Positions 10,833 to 20,981 of a stretch of DNA of 64,000 bases are shown piece by piece. The notes under the pieces were generated by a model that saw only the letters and a program-made list of their open reading frames with translations, did no database searches and was not told the origin of the DNA. This stretch comes from an uncultured Aliiroseovarius sp. Its GTDB lineage: Bacteria > Pseudomonadota > Alphaproteobacteria > Rhodobacterales > Rhodobacteraceae. Position 1 is the stretch's first letter; each line of letters begins with the position of its first letter. A program made the position numbers and the translations under genes. Location: positions 62,001 to 126,000 of the forward strand of contig NZ_CANMFT010000007.1 of assembly GCF_947497285.1 (NCBI RefSeq), read 5' to 3'.

Positions 10833-12410
10833 TCACATCCCGATCAAGACACGCGCAGCCTTGGCCAGAACCCTTGGATCATGGTCAGTGGCCGCCACTG
10901 GGGGTGGCGGGTCTGTCCTGCCCGTCAAGCTTGAAACGGCCGTGCGTGCGGACCGCACCGAATATTCAACCGTAAACACACAGTCGCGCGGTTGTTCGCA
11001 AAACTGCCCGATTACAGCGAAGTTTTGCGCGCCACTTGGGCGCACATCCGGGCGGTCTGCGGGGTGGCGTGGCATGAACTGGCTGGTGACGAACGGCATT
11101 CGGCAGGGTATGACGCGCGCGCCTTTGAACCATGCCTTTTGAGCTTCGCTCAGTTTCAGGTGTCCGCAAAGCTCCGAAATGATTTCGTCCCCCGTCGCCT
11201 CCCACATCGGTTTGGTCACAAAATCTCCGGTCCGCTCCCCGCGCAGCCCATAGCCCCAAAGCGTATAGGTGCCATGCTTTTGACCGCGAAAATGGGGCTG
11301 GTGGAACAGGACGATAGAAAGGGTCCAGCCCGAGTCAGCAAAGGTGACCAGCCCCCCGGTTCCGGTCCGGTTGTTGGTGAAATCCTCCATGAATTCGAAG
11401 AAATCGGGTGTATCAAGCGTGACCGTGAAGGAATGCCAAGCCGTTTTGCCAGGGTCGCCGCAGAAGGTTTCGGGGCGACCGAAACCTTCATGTTGGGCTG
11501 CGAGACCACGCCACAGTGCCCAAGCACCGCCTTCGCGATCCTCTAGGGTCGGCGCGCGGTCATTCGAACCCAAAACAGATCCATCCGTCATAGAGCCGAG
11601 CGTCAGATAGACGCGGTCGGATTTGGAAACCGCAACTGTGCGGCCGTCGGCCAGCGCAAAGCCAGTGACACAGCGGTCCTGCCGCGACCCCTCGATGGTG
11701 ACATCAGTGACTTGCGCGCCAGTGGTGATCTTGACGCCCCTGTCGCGCAGCCAGATCATGATCGGGGCGATCAACGTATCATACTGATTGTAACGCGTGC
11801 GCAAGATCCCGGCGATCCGGGAAAAACCGGGGAACAGGTGGATGAAACGCCTTAGGTAGCGACGCATCTCGGCCAATGCATGCCAAGGCTGAAACGAGAA
11901 CATTGTGGACCACATCATCCAGAAATTGCTGTCAAAGAATGATGGCTTGAACCATTCGTCTATCCGCTGCGGACCAAGCCCGCTTTCTGAATGCAATATC
12001 AGCCGGTTGATATCGACGATGTCACGGGCGCTCAGCGTCAGATCATAGCGATCTTCGGCGGGTTTTCCGTCACGCACAAGGCGGCAATTTGAAGACCCAG
12101 GCACCATGCGGTTAAACGCCATGATATCTTCGGAAACAGAAATGTTGGGGTCGTCCGCTGACGGAATTGAGTCCAGAAGGTCGAAGGTGCAGGCAAAGTG
12201 CTCTTCAAACATGCGACCACCACGGATCAGATAACCGTCGTCTGAATTGCCAGCCCCATCAAGCGACCCACCCGCCACATCGAGCTGTTCATAGATTTGG
12301 ATGGCGCCCCCTTCAACGCCCGCGTCTCGCACTAGAAAAACGGCTGTTGCCAGACCGGCAATTCCACCGCCAATGATGTGATGCTGAACTTCTGGAGCAT
12401 TGGTAGGCAT
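10833..12410 (-). CDS. oleate hydratase (MCRA family, FAD-dependent)
   Basis: GGGIAGLATAVFLVRDAGVEGGAIQIYEQLDVAGGSLDGAG, RGGRMFEEHFACTFDLL, typical MCRA-family architecture. Confidence 0.9.
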   Translation of the reverse strand: MPTNAPEVQHHIIGGGIAGLATAVFLVRDAGVEGGAIQIYEQLDVAGGSLDGAGNSDDGYLIRGGRMFEEHFACTFDLLDSIPSADDPNISVSEDIMAFNRMVPGSSNCRLVRDGKPAEDRYDLTLSARDIVDINRLILHSESGLGPQRIDEWFKPSFFDSNFWMMWSTMFSFQPWHALAEMRRYLRRFIHLFPGFSRIAGILRTRYNQYDTLIAPIMIWLRDRGVKITTGAQVTDVTIEGSRQDRCVTGFALADGRTVAVSKSDRVYLTLGSMTDGSVLGSNDRAPTLEDREGGAWALWRGLAAQHEGFGRPETFCGDPGKTAWHSFTVTLDTPDFFEFMEDFTNNRTGTGGLVTFADSGWTLSIVLFHQPHFRGQKHGTYTLWGYGLRGERTGDFVTKPMWEATGDEIISELCGHLKLSEAQKAWFKGARVIPCRMPFVTSQFMPRHPADRPDVRPSGAQNFAVIGQFCEQPRDCVFTVEYSVRSARTAVSSLTGRTDPPPPVAATDHDPRVLAKAARVLIGM

Positions 12411-12643
12411 GGCTTTCTCCTTTCGCTTTGAAGACCCCTAAGTCTAGCACTGAGCGGACACGTTCGCGTTGCCCCGGATCATGGCAAACGTCCCAGAAAG
12501 GGCGTAAAATACGCTTCGTTTGGGGCGTTTTTTCAGCTGCGAAGCTGGTAGAGCGCCACCAATTGCTATTGTCCGCCAATTCGACCCCGCGAGCCAAGTC
12601 GGCTGCTGCGCTGATCGTTACTGAAACTGGAAGGAACAACAGA

Positions 12644-13354
12644 ATGGCTGAGCATTCTCACACGCGTCAGGGAATTTCAGAGCGTATCGGCGCGCCGCAA
12701 GGCAGAGGTGTGCTTCGCGATGCGGTCTACGGTGCCATCGACGGCACGGTTACGACTTTCGCCATCGTCGCAGGCGTGGCGGGGGCTGGGCTTTCTCCGT
12801 TTGTTGTCGTCGTTTTGGGCTTGGCCAATGTGCTGGCAGACGGCTTTTCAATGGCGGCGGCAAACTACTCGGGGATCAAAGCAGAGCAGGACAACTTTTT
12901 GCGCATCCGCAAGATTGAGGAGAAGCACATTGACGAACATCCGCGCGGTGAATGGCTGGAAGTGCGCGAAATCCTGTCGCGAAAGGGTCTGCAAGGTCGT
13001 GTCCTGGATCAGGCGACCGACGCGATAACACAGGATCGGGAAAGCTGGATCGCTCTCATGATGGAGGGCGAGTATGGGTTGGGTGGCATTGATCCCCGCC
13101 CGTTGCGATCTGCCATCACGACATTCCTGTCATTCCTGATTGCCGGGATGATCCCGGTGCTGCCGTTCCTGTTTGGGATGGAGGATGCCTTCGGTCTGTC
13201 CGCAGGAATGACTTTGGCGACCTTCTTTGGTATTGGCGCCCTGAAAAGCCACTGGTCGCTTACGCCGTGGTGGCGGTCGGCCGGGGAAACGATGCTGATC
13301 GGTGGCGCGGCGGCGGCGTTGGCCTATGGTGTCGGCAATCTGTTTCACGTCTGA
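12644..13354 (+). CDS. VIT1/CCC1 transporter family protein
   Basis: LRDAVYGAIDGTVTTFAIVAGVAGAGLS...VLGLANVLADGFSMAAANY motif; internal ATG chosen. Confidence 0.88.
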   Translation: MAEHSHTRQGISERIGAPQGRGVLRDAVYGAIDGTVTTFAIVAGVAGAGLSPFVVVVLGLANVLADGFSMAAANYSGIKAEQDNFLRIRKIEEKHIDEHPRGEWLEVREILSRKGLQGRVLDQATDAITQDRESWIALMMEGEYGLGGIDPRPLRSAITTFLSFLIAGMIPVLPFLFGMEDAFGLSAGMTLATFFGIGALKSHWSLTPWWRSAGETMLIGGAAAALAYGVGNLFHV

Positions 13355-13734
13355 GCCGATGGGTTTCATACCGATGCGAGTATGTGACTCGCCGCCTGAA
13401 TTTTGCATTGGTGCCACCAATGTCGCTTCACGGCTGGGGCATGCCCGCAGCTTTGAAATACCTCGCGACACATCTGTTGATGTGGTGGGCAAGCAGGTTA
13501 GCGGCGTTGGTCGGGATCTCTCCAGTACTAACGGATGCGGTCGCTGTAGCTTTTGACCCGCAGCTGCGACACCGCGGCTATTGAGCCGTTGTCGTGGTCT
13601 TTCCAATATGCGGGCTGATCGCTCATCCGCTGTTCAACGATTTCGCGCAACTTCGAGGGATGTCTGACAGCCATTTCGGCTTCGATTTGGGCAAGAGCCC
13701 ATATGGCCTCGTGTCAGACCCGACCCTTGCGTGA

Positions 13735-13941
13735 TGGACCGAACAGAACGTCGCGTTCCCAAATTCTATGGTCGACTGCAGCGTGCGAACCACCGGTCCA
13801 ACCGAACTGGCGTCGATCATTGCTTATGGCCCCGACATCGGCCGTCTTGTTTCGCATCAGATATTGCTGGAAGACGCGTCACGGATTTTCAAATCCCGGC
13901 CACCAGAAGGGAGTATGAAAATCCAGGCGGTGACGGGTTAA
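13735..13941 (+). pseudogene. possible remnant of a mannitol dehydrogenase-family gene
   Basis: Own frame translation WTEQNVAFPNSMVDCSVRTTG...HQILLEDASRIFKSRPPEG resembles the FPNSMVDRI...ED.F..GRP motif series, but no start and truncated. Confidence 0.35.
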
Positions 13942-14001
13942 GGGCGACTGGATCACCCCAACACCCATTGGGCGAACTCAGCAGGCTTGACCGCCCGTGT
14001 T

Positions 14002-14023
14002 AATATCAATAATTCACGATATA
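14002..14023. promoter_or_regulatory. candidate ArsR operator
   Basis: Imperfect inverted repeat ATATC-N10-GATAT directly before the arsR ATG at 14023. Confidence 0.45.
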
Positions 14024-14355
14024 TGGATAAGAATCATGCTCTCGGTGCGTTCGCCGCACTCAGTCAGTCCACGCGGCTTGATGTGTTCCGGCTGCTGATC
14101 AAGGCCGGTGACGCGGGGATGTTGGCCGGGGACATTAGCGACACGTTGGATGTTCGCCAGAATACAATGTCAGCCAATCTTTCGATCCTTGCGCGTTCTG
14201 GTCTGATCCGAAACGAGCGGGAAGGCCGTAGCATCCGCTACTTCGCTGACATGGACGGGATGCGCGGTCTGCTTGCCTTTCTGATGGAGGACTGCTGCGG
14301 CGGCAATCCCGACCTGTGCCAACCCGTCATCAACGAACTTGCCTGTGCCTGCTAG
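14023..14355 (+). CDS. arsR: ArsR-family metalloregulator
   Basis: HTH LDVFRLLIKAGDAGMLAGDISDTLDVRQNTMSANLSILARSGLI; C-terminal Cys cluster CCGGNPDLC. Confidence 0.9.
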   Translation: MDKNHALGAFAALSQSTRLDVFRLLIKAGDAGMLAGDISDTLDVRQNTMSANLSILARSGLIRNEREGRSIRYFADMDGMRGLLAFLMEDCCGGNPDLCQPVINELACAC

Positions 14356-14364
14356 GAGACTGAT

Positions 14365-15432
14365 ATGACCGATACACCGCTTCGCGCTGCGGCAGGCTTG
14401 GGAACCTTTGAACGCTGGCTGTCTGTGTGGGTGGCGCTTGCCATCGGCACGGGGCTGGTGCTTGGCAATCTGCTTCCCGGCCTCTTTTCCGTCTTGGCGT
14501 CGTTGGAGGTCGCGTCTGTCAACCTGCCCGTGGCGGTGCTGATCTGGGCGATGGTCTACCCAATGATGGTTGGTGTCGATTTCGGCGCGTTGCGACAGGT
14601 CGGGGACAAGCCGAAAGGGTTGGTCGTAACGCTTGTGGTGAACTGGCTGATCAAGCCCTTCACGATGGCCGCCCTTGGCGTGCTGTTCTTTGAATACGTC
14701 TTCGCAGGATTGATCCCGCCGGACGAAGCGCAGGCCTATTTGGCGGGCGTCATTCTGTTGGGTGCCGCCCCGTGCACCGCTATGGTCTTCGTTTGGTCAA
14801 ACCTGACACGAGGCGATCCCACCTACACGCTGGTGCAGGTTAGCGTGAATGACGTGATCATGGTCTTCGCCTTCGCACCTATCGTGGCTTTCTTGTTGGG
14901 TGTCACGGATATCGTTGTGCCTTGGGACACGTTGCTGCTGTCGGTGGGCTTATACGTCATGTTGCCGCTGGTTGCCGGATATCTCACCCGCCGAAACCTC
15001 ATTGCAAAGGGCGGCGAAGCGGCGGTGGATAACTTCAAGTCCCGTGTTCAACCCTTTTCCATCTTCGGCCTTCTGGTGACCGTGGTTTTGCTGTTCGGCT
15101 TTCAGGGCGAGGTCATACTTGACCGCCCGCTTGTCATCGCGTTGATCGCGGTCCCCCTGTTGCTCCAGTCCTACGGCATCTTCTTCGTGGCCTACGGTGC
15201 GGCGCGCGCATGGGGCATCCCGTTCAACGTTGCAGCCCCCTGCGCGCTGATCGGAACGTCCAACTTCTTCGAACTGGCCGTGGCCGTCGCCATCAGCCTG
15301 TTCGGGCTTGGTTCGGGCGCCGCCCTGGCGACGGTGGTCGGTGTGTTGGTAGAAGTGCCGGTGATGCTGTCCCTCGTCGCCTTCGCCAACCGGACGAAAC
15401 ATTGGTTTCCAAACGAGGCGGGTGCGCCGTGA
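14365..15432 (+). CDS. acr3: ACR3-family arsenite efflux transporter
   Basis: 10-TM protein with ACR3 motifs [30 protein letters not shown] and [20 protein letters not shown]; follows arsR. Confidence 0.93.
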   Translation: MTDTPLRAAAGLGTFERWLSVWVALAIGTGLVLGNLLPGLFSVLASLEVASVNLPVAVLIWAMVYPMMVGVDFGALRQVGDKPKGLVVTLVVNWLIKPFTMAALGVLFFEYVFAGLIPPDEAQAYLAGVILLGAAPCTAMVFVWSNLTRGDPTYTLVQVSVNDVIMVFAFAPIVAFLLGVTDIVVPWDTLLLSVGLYVMLPLVAGYLTRRNLIAKGGEAAVDNFKSRVQPFSIFGLLVTVVLLFGFQGEVILDRPLVIALIAVPLLLQSYGIFFVAYGAARAWGIPFNVAAPCALIGTSNFFELAVAVAISLFGLGSGAALATVVGVLVEVPVMLSLVAFANRTKHWFPNEAGAP

Positions 15433-15517
15433 CGTCGTCGCCATTTTTTGAAAAGTAGAACGAGCGGTTCTTTGAATGCGATGATACAAAAATGCAGACC
15501 CGGTGGACGCACCGGCT

Positions 15518-16387
15518 CTAATGCTTTTCCAGCCGTCGAAACAGAAGCGACAGTCCAAAGCAGAGGATGAAATAGCACGCGGCCGTCGTCAGCCATGCCT
15601 CGAAAATCAGCCGCGTCGACGCGACCAGCTCTACGGTTTTGTAGGTCAGTTCTTGAACAGAGATCAGCGAGATGATCGAGCTGTCCTTGATAAGGCTGAT
15701 AAACTGGTTTGCCATCGGGGGGACGACCTTGCGCAGCGCCTGCGGCATCACGATATAGCGCATTTCCTGAGAGCGGCTCATCCCGATGGCACGGGCGGCC
15801 TCGAATTGGCCTTTTGGAATTGATTGGATGCCCGCGCGCACGATTTCCCCGACAAAAGCCGCCTGAAACAGCCCCAGAACCAGCACGCCCGAGACAAGCG
15901 ACGGGAAACGGCGCATGTCGCCAAAGAAGAATTCCCACGCGGGTGCGCTGTCGCTGCGGGCGATGCCGCGTGCCCATGCGTTCATGTTGAGCGCGTCGAT
16001 GAGTTGCTGCGATAGAAAGAAGAAAAAGATGAAGATGATGACGACTGGCGGGATGTTGCGCAGCAATTCAAGATAGGTGCGCGCCAGCAGACGGATCGTC
16101 AGGTTCTCGGCGCAGCGTGCCACACCGAGAATTGTGCCAAAAATGGCGGCCAGTATCCCCGCGTAGATGCAAATGCGAAGTGTCGCGAACAGCCCCTGTA
16201 GCAATAGGTTGGCGAACCATTCCTGCCGGTCTTCGCGGTAGCGGATGAAGTAATCGGGGATCAGCTCCCACCGCCAGGTGTAGTTAAGCGTGCCCTCCAG
16301 ACGCAGGCCGACATAACCGAAGGCCCCGACCAGAACGATGAGGATCAGCCAGTCGGCCCATTTCAGGCGTTTGAGGAACGAGGGCAC
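15518..16387 (-). CDS. polar amino-acid ABC transporter permease
   Basis: AAFVGEIVRAGIQSIPKGQFEAARAIGMSRSQEMRYIVMPQALRKVVPP (HisM/GlnP family EAA loop). Confidence 0.93.
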   Translation of the reverse strand: MPSFLKRLKWADWLILIVLVGAFGYVGLRLEGTLNYTWRWELIPDYFIRYREDRQEWFANLLLQGLFATLRICIYAGILAAIFGTILGVARCAENLTIRLLARTYLELLRNIPPVVIIFIFFFFLSQQLIDALNMNAWARGIARSDSAPAWEFFFGDMRRFPSLVSGVLVLGLFQAAFVGEIVRAGIQSIPKGQFEAARAIGMSRSQEMRYIVMPQALRKVVPPMANQFISLIKDSSIISLISVQELTYKTVELVASTRLIFEAWLTTAACYFILCFGLSLLFRRLEKH

Positions 16388-16399
16388 GCTTCCAGGTCC

Positions 16400-17248
16400 T
16401 TACTGGGTGACCTGATCTTCCCAATCATTGCCCTTGAACCAATAGTCGTTGCGTTCCTTGAGCCAACCGCTGGCATGTTTCACCGCGATCCAATTGTTGA
16501 AGAAGTTCAGCGCGTCTGCGTCCCCTTTGCGAAGCGCAAACCCTTCACCGGACGCAAGGAAGGTCTGGTCAAACGGCACCGACAGCGTATCGGCATAGCG
16601 GCGCGCCTCGATCGAAGGTGTCGGCTCTGCGTGCATGGTGGCGTGGGCGTTGCCGTTCAGCACTTCTTGCGTCGCGGCACCGTCTTCGTCGAAAAGCAAC
16701 AGCGTCGCTTCTGGGAAAAGCTGTGCGATGACGGTCGCTGGCGTGGCCCCTCGGCGCGCGGAAAACGTAACCTCCGGGCTGTTGTAATCATCAAGTGTGA
16801 AGCCTTCGGTCATCGCCGTGTTGGCCAATATGGTCAGGCCGGAATAGGCGTAAGGGTCGGTGAAATTGACGGTCAGGTTGCGCGCAGGCGTGATCGACAT
16901 GCCAGAGATGATCACGTCAAAGTTGCCCGACACAAGCTGGGGGATGATGCCGTCCCATGCAGTGGGCACGAACTCTACGTCCACGCCCATATCCTTGGCC
17001 AACTCGCGGCCAACGTCCAATTCAAAGCCGATCAATTCACCGTTCACATCGCGCATGGACCACGGTGTGAAGATCGACAGGCCGATACGGATGACGCCGT
17101 CTTTCTTGATGGTCTCGATCACGGATTCAGAACTAAGGTCCTGTGTCGCGCTCTGGGCAAGGGCGGGTAGCGTCAGGACTGTGCTTGTCAGGGCGGCGAA
17201 TGCCAATCCCAGCGCGTTTGTCATGATTTTTCTTCGTGTAAATGACAT
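16400..17248 (-). CDS. amino-acid ABC transporter substrate-binding protein
   Basis: Signal peptide; DGVIRIGLSIFTPWSMRDVNGELIGFELDVGRELAKDMGVDVEFV (SBP_bac_3 family). Confidence 0.92.
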   Translation of the reverse strand: MSFTRRKIMTNALGLAFAALTSTVLTLPALAQSATQDLSSESVIETIKKDGVIRIGLSIFTPWSMRDVNGELIGFELDVGRELAKDMGVDVEFVPTAWDGIIPQLVSGNFDVIISGMSITPARNLTVNFTDPYAYSGLTILANTAMTEGFTLDDYNSPEVTFSARRGATPATVIAQLFPEATLLLFDEDGAATQEVLNGNAHATMHAEPTPSIEARRYADTLSVPFDQTFLASGEGFALRKGDADALNFFNNWIAVKHASGWLKERNDYWFKGNDWEDQVTQ

Positions 17249-17269
17249 AGATCTCTCCTTGGGTGGGGT

Positions 17270-18079
17270 TCAGGTTTCAGTTGCAAAACGTCGCTCAAGC
17301 GCCGAGACGCCAAAAGACAACACGAGGGTTAGTGCTAAATATACGGCGGCAACGGTGAACCAGATCTCAAAACTCATATATGTGTCCGAGATGATATTGC
17401 GGCCCACGGTGGTCAACTCCGCCACCGCGATCACGCTGACGATTGCGGATGACTTGATTAGATTGACGATCTCACCGGTCAGCGGTGGCAACATGAAGCG
17501 GACCGATTGGGGCAGGATAATATAGCGATACGCCTGCGCCCTGCTCATCCCGATCGAGGCTGCGGCCTCCCATTGCCCGACAGCGACGGAGTTGATGCCT
17601 GCGCGAAAAATCTCGGAAATCAGGGCCGAGTGGTAGACGCTGAGCGTGAGCACCGCAGCCGCCCAGCGGTCAAAGCCGAATATAGGGCCAAGCACGTAGT
17701 AGAACAGATAAAGCAGCACCAGCAGGGGGATGTTGCGCACAAACTCCAGATACCCGATCGCAACCGCCCGCCCCACAATCAACCCCGACAAGCGCAGCAA
17801 TGCCACGCCAAGGCCAAGCAAGGTTGCGAGGAGAAAACAGGTCAGCGACAACAGAATTGTTGCCCAAAGGCCGGTCAGAATCTCACCCGCCTGGAACCCG
17901 TCATCGGTGAATGTATAGATATAGCCGGGAACCTGATACCACTGCCAATTATAACCCATCTGCTGGGCGCCCGTATAGGACGCCCACGCGATCGCGGCAA
18001 CGATGACCGCATAGAGTGAAACGGCGACCGCCGGGGCGTTCAAGACGCGTTTGAGGGTGAACAGAGCCGCCATGCGCAC
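17270..18079 (-). CDS. polar amino-acid ABC transporter permease
   Basis: [68 protein letters not shown]. Confidence 0.93.
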   Translation of the reverse strand: MRMAALFTLKRVLNAPAVAVSLYAVIVAAIAWASYTGAQQMGYNWQWYQVPGYIYTFTDDGFQAGEILTGLWATILLSLTCFLLATLLGLGVALLRLSGLIVGRAVAIGYLEFVRNIPLLVLLYLFYYVLGPIFGFDRWAAAVLTLSVYHSALISEIFRAGINSVAVGQWEAAASIGMSRAQAYRYIILPQSVRFMLPPLTGEIVNLIKSSAIVSVIAVAELTTVGRNIISDTYMSFEIWFTVAAVYLALTLVLSFGVSALERRFATET

Positions 18080-18082
18080 GCT

Positions 18083-18826
18083 TCAGTGCTCCAGTATCTG
18101 GTCAAGAAAGACGCGCGCGCGTTGACTTTTGGGCGCGGTAAAGAATGTTTCGGGCGGGGAAACCTCGACGATGCGCCCCGCCTCCATGAACACCATCGTG
18201 TCGGCGACTTTGCGGGCAAATCCCATCTCATGGGTCACGACAACCATCGTCATGCCCGTCTCTGCCAGCTCTACCATCACATCCAGCACTTCGCCGATCA
18301 TCTCCGGGTCCAGGGCGGAGGTCGGCTCGTCAAACAGCATCACCCGCGGCTGCATGCACAGCGCGCGCGCGATGGCCACCCGCTGTTGCTGTCCACCAGA
18401 CAATTGCGCGGGGCGTTTATCGGCCTGTTCTGGAATGCGGACCCGCTCAAGATACTTGCGCGCCGTTGCTTCTGCCGCAGCGCGGGATTGCTTGCGGACT
18501 TTCATCGGCCCGATGATCAGGTTTTCAAGAATGGTCAGGTGCGGGAACAGGTTGAACTGTTGAAACACCATACCGACATCCTGCCGCAGCTGCCGCATAC
18601 CCGGCGCATCTTCGCGCAATTCCATGCCGTCCACGCAAAGCCGCCCTGTATCGTGGTTCTCGAGCCCGTTGAAACACCGAATAAGAGTTGATTTTCCTGA
18701 CCCCGACGGGCCACAGATCACGACGCGTTCGCCTTGGTTCACGATCAGGTCTACATCTGTCAGTGCTTTGAAATCACCAAAATATTTTCCAACGCCTTCT
18801 GCTATGATTATCGGTGTTTGCACCAT
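18083..18826 (-). CDS. amino-acid ABC transporter ATP-binding protein
   Basis: Walker [10 protein letters not shown], signature [15 protein letters not shown], Walker [13 protein letters not shown]; start at internal [16 protein letters not shown]. Confidence 0.95.
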   Translation of the reverse strand: MVQTPIIIAEGVGKYFGDFKALTDVDLIVNQGERVVICGPSGSGKSTLIRCFNGLENHDTGRLCVDGMELREDAPGMRQLRQDVGMVFQQFNLFPHLTILENLIIGPMKVRKQSRAAAEATARKYLERVRIPEQADKRPAQLSGGQQQRVAIARALCMQPRVMLFDEPTSALDPEMIGEVLDVMVELAETGMTMVVVTHEMGFARKVADTMVFMEAGRIVEVSPPETFFTAPKSQRARVFLDQILEH

Positions 18827-19098
18827 GTAACTTCGTAACTCCGCGTTGTTCCAAGAACTATAGAACGACACCCCGGCCACGTCGACACGCCGATTGCCGA
18901 CCCACCTCCGCATACGAGCAGCAGGAACACAAGCAACGAGACGGTGTGCGTGAGGTTTTCCAAGAAATTCTTCACAAAAGCGCCGATGCGGGCGCCGGTT
19001 TTTGTAAGGGGGTGCCACGGACAGATCCGCAGAATAGTCGTGACCAAAGGCAGCAAACCCGATGCTGATCACCGATTGCAGGTCTTTCGGGTCTGCAA

Positions 19099-19185
19099 GG
19101 CGTTCGTGAGACGCTTCAATTGCTGCCACGGCATACGGGTGAGATCGTCAATCTCATCAAAGCATCCGTCATTGACGGCAATGTC
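19099..19185 (+). pseudogene. fragment of an amino-acid ABC permease gene
   Basis: In-frame [18 protein letters not shown] matches [22 protein letters not shown] of the 17270-18079 permease; 17-nt identical GGTGAGATCGTCAATCT; no flanking permease sequence. Confidence 0.6.
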
Positions 19186-19306
19186 CGCTCTTATGCGCGA
19201 GCATACACACCCTTCGGGACCACGTCAGATGAGGTCAACGGTGGCGCGGTCTACCGTATTCGAGCGACGGATCGGGGTGCGATTGACGGCTGCGGTCTTT
19301 GGCAAG

Positions 19307-20575
19307 TTAAGGCCGCTTGCGCAACTCTGCCGCTCGGGCATGGCCCTCCATCCCTTCGACCCGACTGATCCTTGCGGTGCGCAGGGCCAACTCGTGCGAG
19401 GCGACGTCATTGCAGCGCTGCCAGGTCACGGTCTTGGTGAATTTGTGCACCGACAGACCACCAGTATAGCGCGCCGCGCCACTGGTTGGCAGCACATGGT
19501 TCGGGCCCGAGGTCTTGTCCCCAAAGGCCACGGTCGTTTCCTTCCCCAGAAACAACGAGCCATAGGCCGTAAGCCGGTCCAGCCACCAATCCAGATCAGC
19601 CGCTTGCACCTGCAAATGTTCGGGGGCGTATCGGTCCGCGACCTCGGCGGCTTCCTCACGGCTGTCGCAGAGGATCACTTCGGCTCGTTCGTCCCATGCG
19701 ATGCGGGCCGCGGCGGCGTTGGTTTCCGGCAGGCTGTCGATTAGTGCCGAGACGCGGTTGATGACGCCCTCGGCCAGCGCCCTGTCGGTTGCCACCAGCC
19801 ACACCGGGCTGTCCTTACCGTGTTCGGCTTGGCTGACCAAATCCCAGGCGACCGTTTCGACAGAGGCAGTATGGTCGGCAACGACAAGCGAATCCGTAGG
19901 GCCTGCGAACATGTCGATCCCGACGCTGCCAAAAAGCATCCGTTTGGCCTCGGCGACATAGCTGTTTCCCGGACCAACAAGGATATCCGCAGGTTTTCCA
20001 CCGAACATTCCCTTTGCCATGGCAGCGATACCTTGCACGCCACCAAGGTTCAGGATCAGGTCCGCGCCGGAAAGGTCCATCGCAAAGACGATAGCATCGG
20101 GGATGCCAACCTCAGGGCGCGTCGGGGACACTGCAGTGATATGGGGGACACCCGCGACCTTGGCCGTGGTGATTGTCATCAACGCGCTGGCGACATGGCT
20201 GTAGCGGCCGCCGGGAACATAGCACCCGGCGCTCGACACCGGGATTTGTTTCTGGCCGGCAATCAGGCCCGGCATCACTTCGATTTCGCATTCGCCCATC
20301 GTCGCTTTTTGCGCCTCTGCGAAGCGGCGGATATTGGCGTGGGCAAAGCGGATGTCTGCCTTGAGGTCTTCGGGCACGCGGGTGCAGGCGGCCTTGCGTT
20401 CATCCTCTGACAGCACGATTTCGCCGGTCCAGCCATCGAGCTTCATGGCATAATCGCGCACCGCCGCTTCGCCACCACGTTCGATATTGGCCAGCATGAT
20501 GGCGACGATATCGCGGATGTCGTTGTTTTCGACTTCCGGACGAGGATCGGCTGATTTCAGGTAAGTGATGGCCAT
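19307..20575 (-). CDS. HisD-family dehydrogenase, resembling sulfopropanediol dehydrogenase (HpsN-like) rather than biosynthetic HisD
   Basis: SSAGCYVPGGRYSHVASALMTITTAKVAGV, ILVGPGNSYVAEAKRMLFGSVGIDMFAGPTDSLVVADHTA, YAPEHLQVQ, SGPNHVLPTSGAARYTGGLSVHKF. Confidence 0.85.
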   Translation of the reverse strand: MAITYLKSADPRPEVENNDIRDIVAIMLANIERGGEAAVRDYAMKLDGWTGEIVLSEDERKAACTRVPEDLKADIRFAHANIRRFAEAQKATMGECEIEVMPGLIAGQKQIPVSSAGCYVPGGRYSHVASALMTITTAKVAGVPHITAVSPTRPEVGIPDAIVFAMDLSGADLILNLGGVQGIAAMAKGMFGGKPADILVGPGNSYVAEAKRMLFGSVGIDMFAGPTDSLVVADHTASVETVAWDLVSQAEHGKDSPVWLVATDRALAEGVINRVSALIDSLPETNAAAARIAWDERAEVILCDSREEAAEVADRYAPEHLQVQAADLDWWLDRLTAYGSLFLGKETTVAFGDKTSGPNHVLPTSGAARYTGGLSVHKFTKTVTWQRCNDVASHELALRTARISRVEGMEGHARAAELRKRP

Positions 20576-20578
20576 TGG

Positions 20579-20974
20579 TTACCTCGGTTTCGTCAGAGAT
20601 TGGGTTTGTATCGCGTCCGTCAACACGTTGATGGTGTCGAAAACTGGCGCGGTCGAACCCAGTTTGGGCGCGCGCATCGAGAATTCAGAGCAAGCGATCC
20701 AAAGAAGCGCCGCGTCTCGGCCCGTCAGGTCGTATGCGGCTTGCGACAGAATGCGGCGCGCCTTGGGCGTGAGACCGTTTGCCTTGATGCCACGGACCGT
20801 GTCAAAGGCACCAGCCGAACGGACCGCAGGCGAAGCCGATACCCCAAGGCTCGAAACGCTATCCAAGCTTTGCAGTGTGCGGGCCACTGCGGGGTCGATC
20901 CTATGCAGCGGTGGATTGGTGGTGGCGGCCCCGTGGCCAATGCCCTCCGGTCTTTCGACAAGTTTGCGGGTCAT
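20579..20974 (-). pseudogene. truncated Asp/Glu racemase-family protein (C-terminal part)
   Basis: ILSQAAYDLTGRDAALLWIACSEFS...STAPVFDTINVLTDAI resembles the racemase C-terminus (second catalytic Cys region); N-terminal half absent. Confidence 0.5.
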
Positions 20975-20981
20975 GGCGCGC

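Noticed and set aside
18840-19129. N-terminal extension of the ABC ATPase ORF (18083-19129)
   Set aside because: Homology starts at [19 protein letters not shown] (18826); upstream residues are not ATPase-like and cover the fossil-bearing gap.
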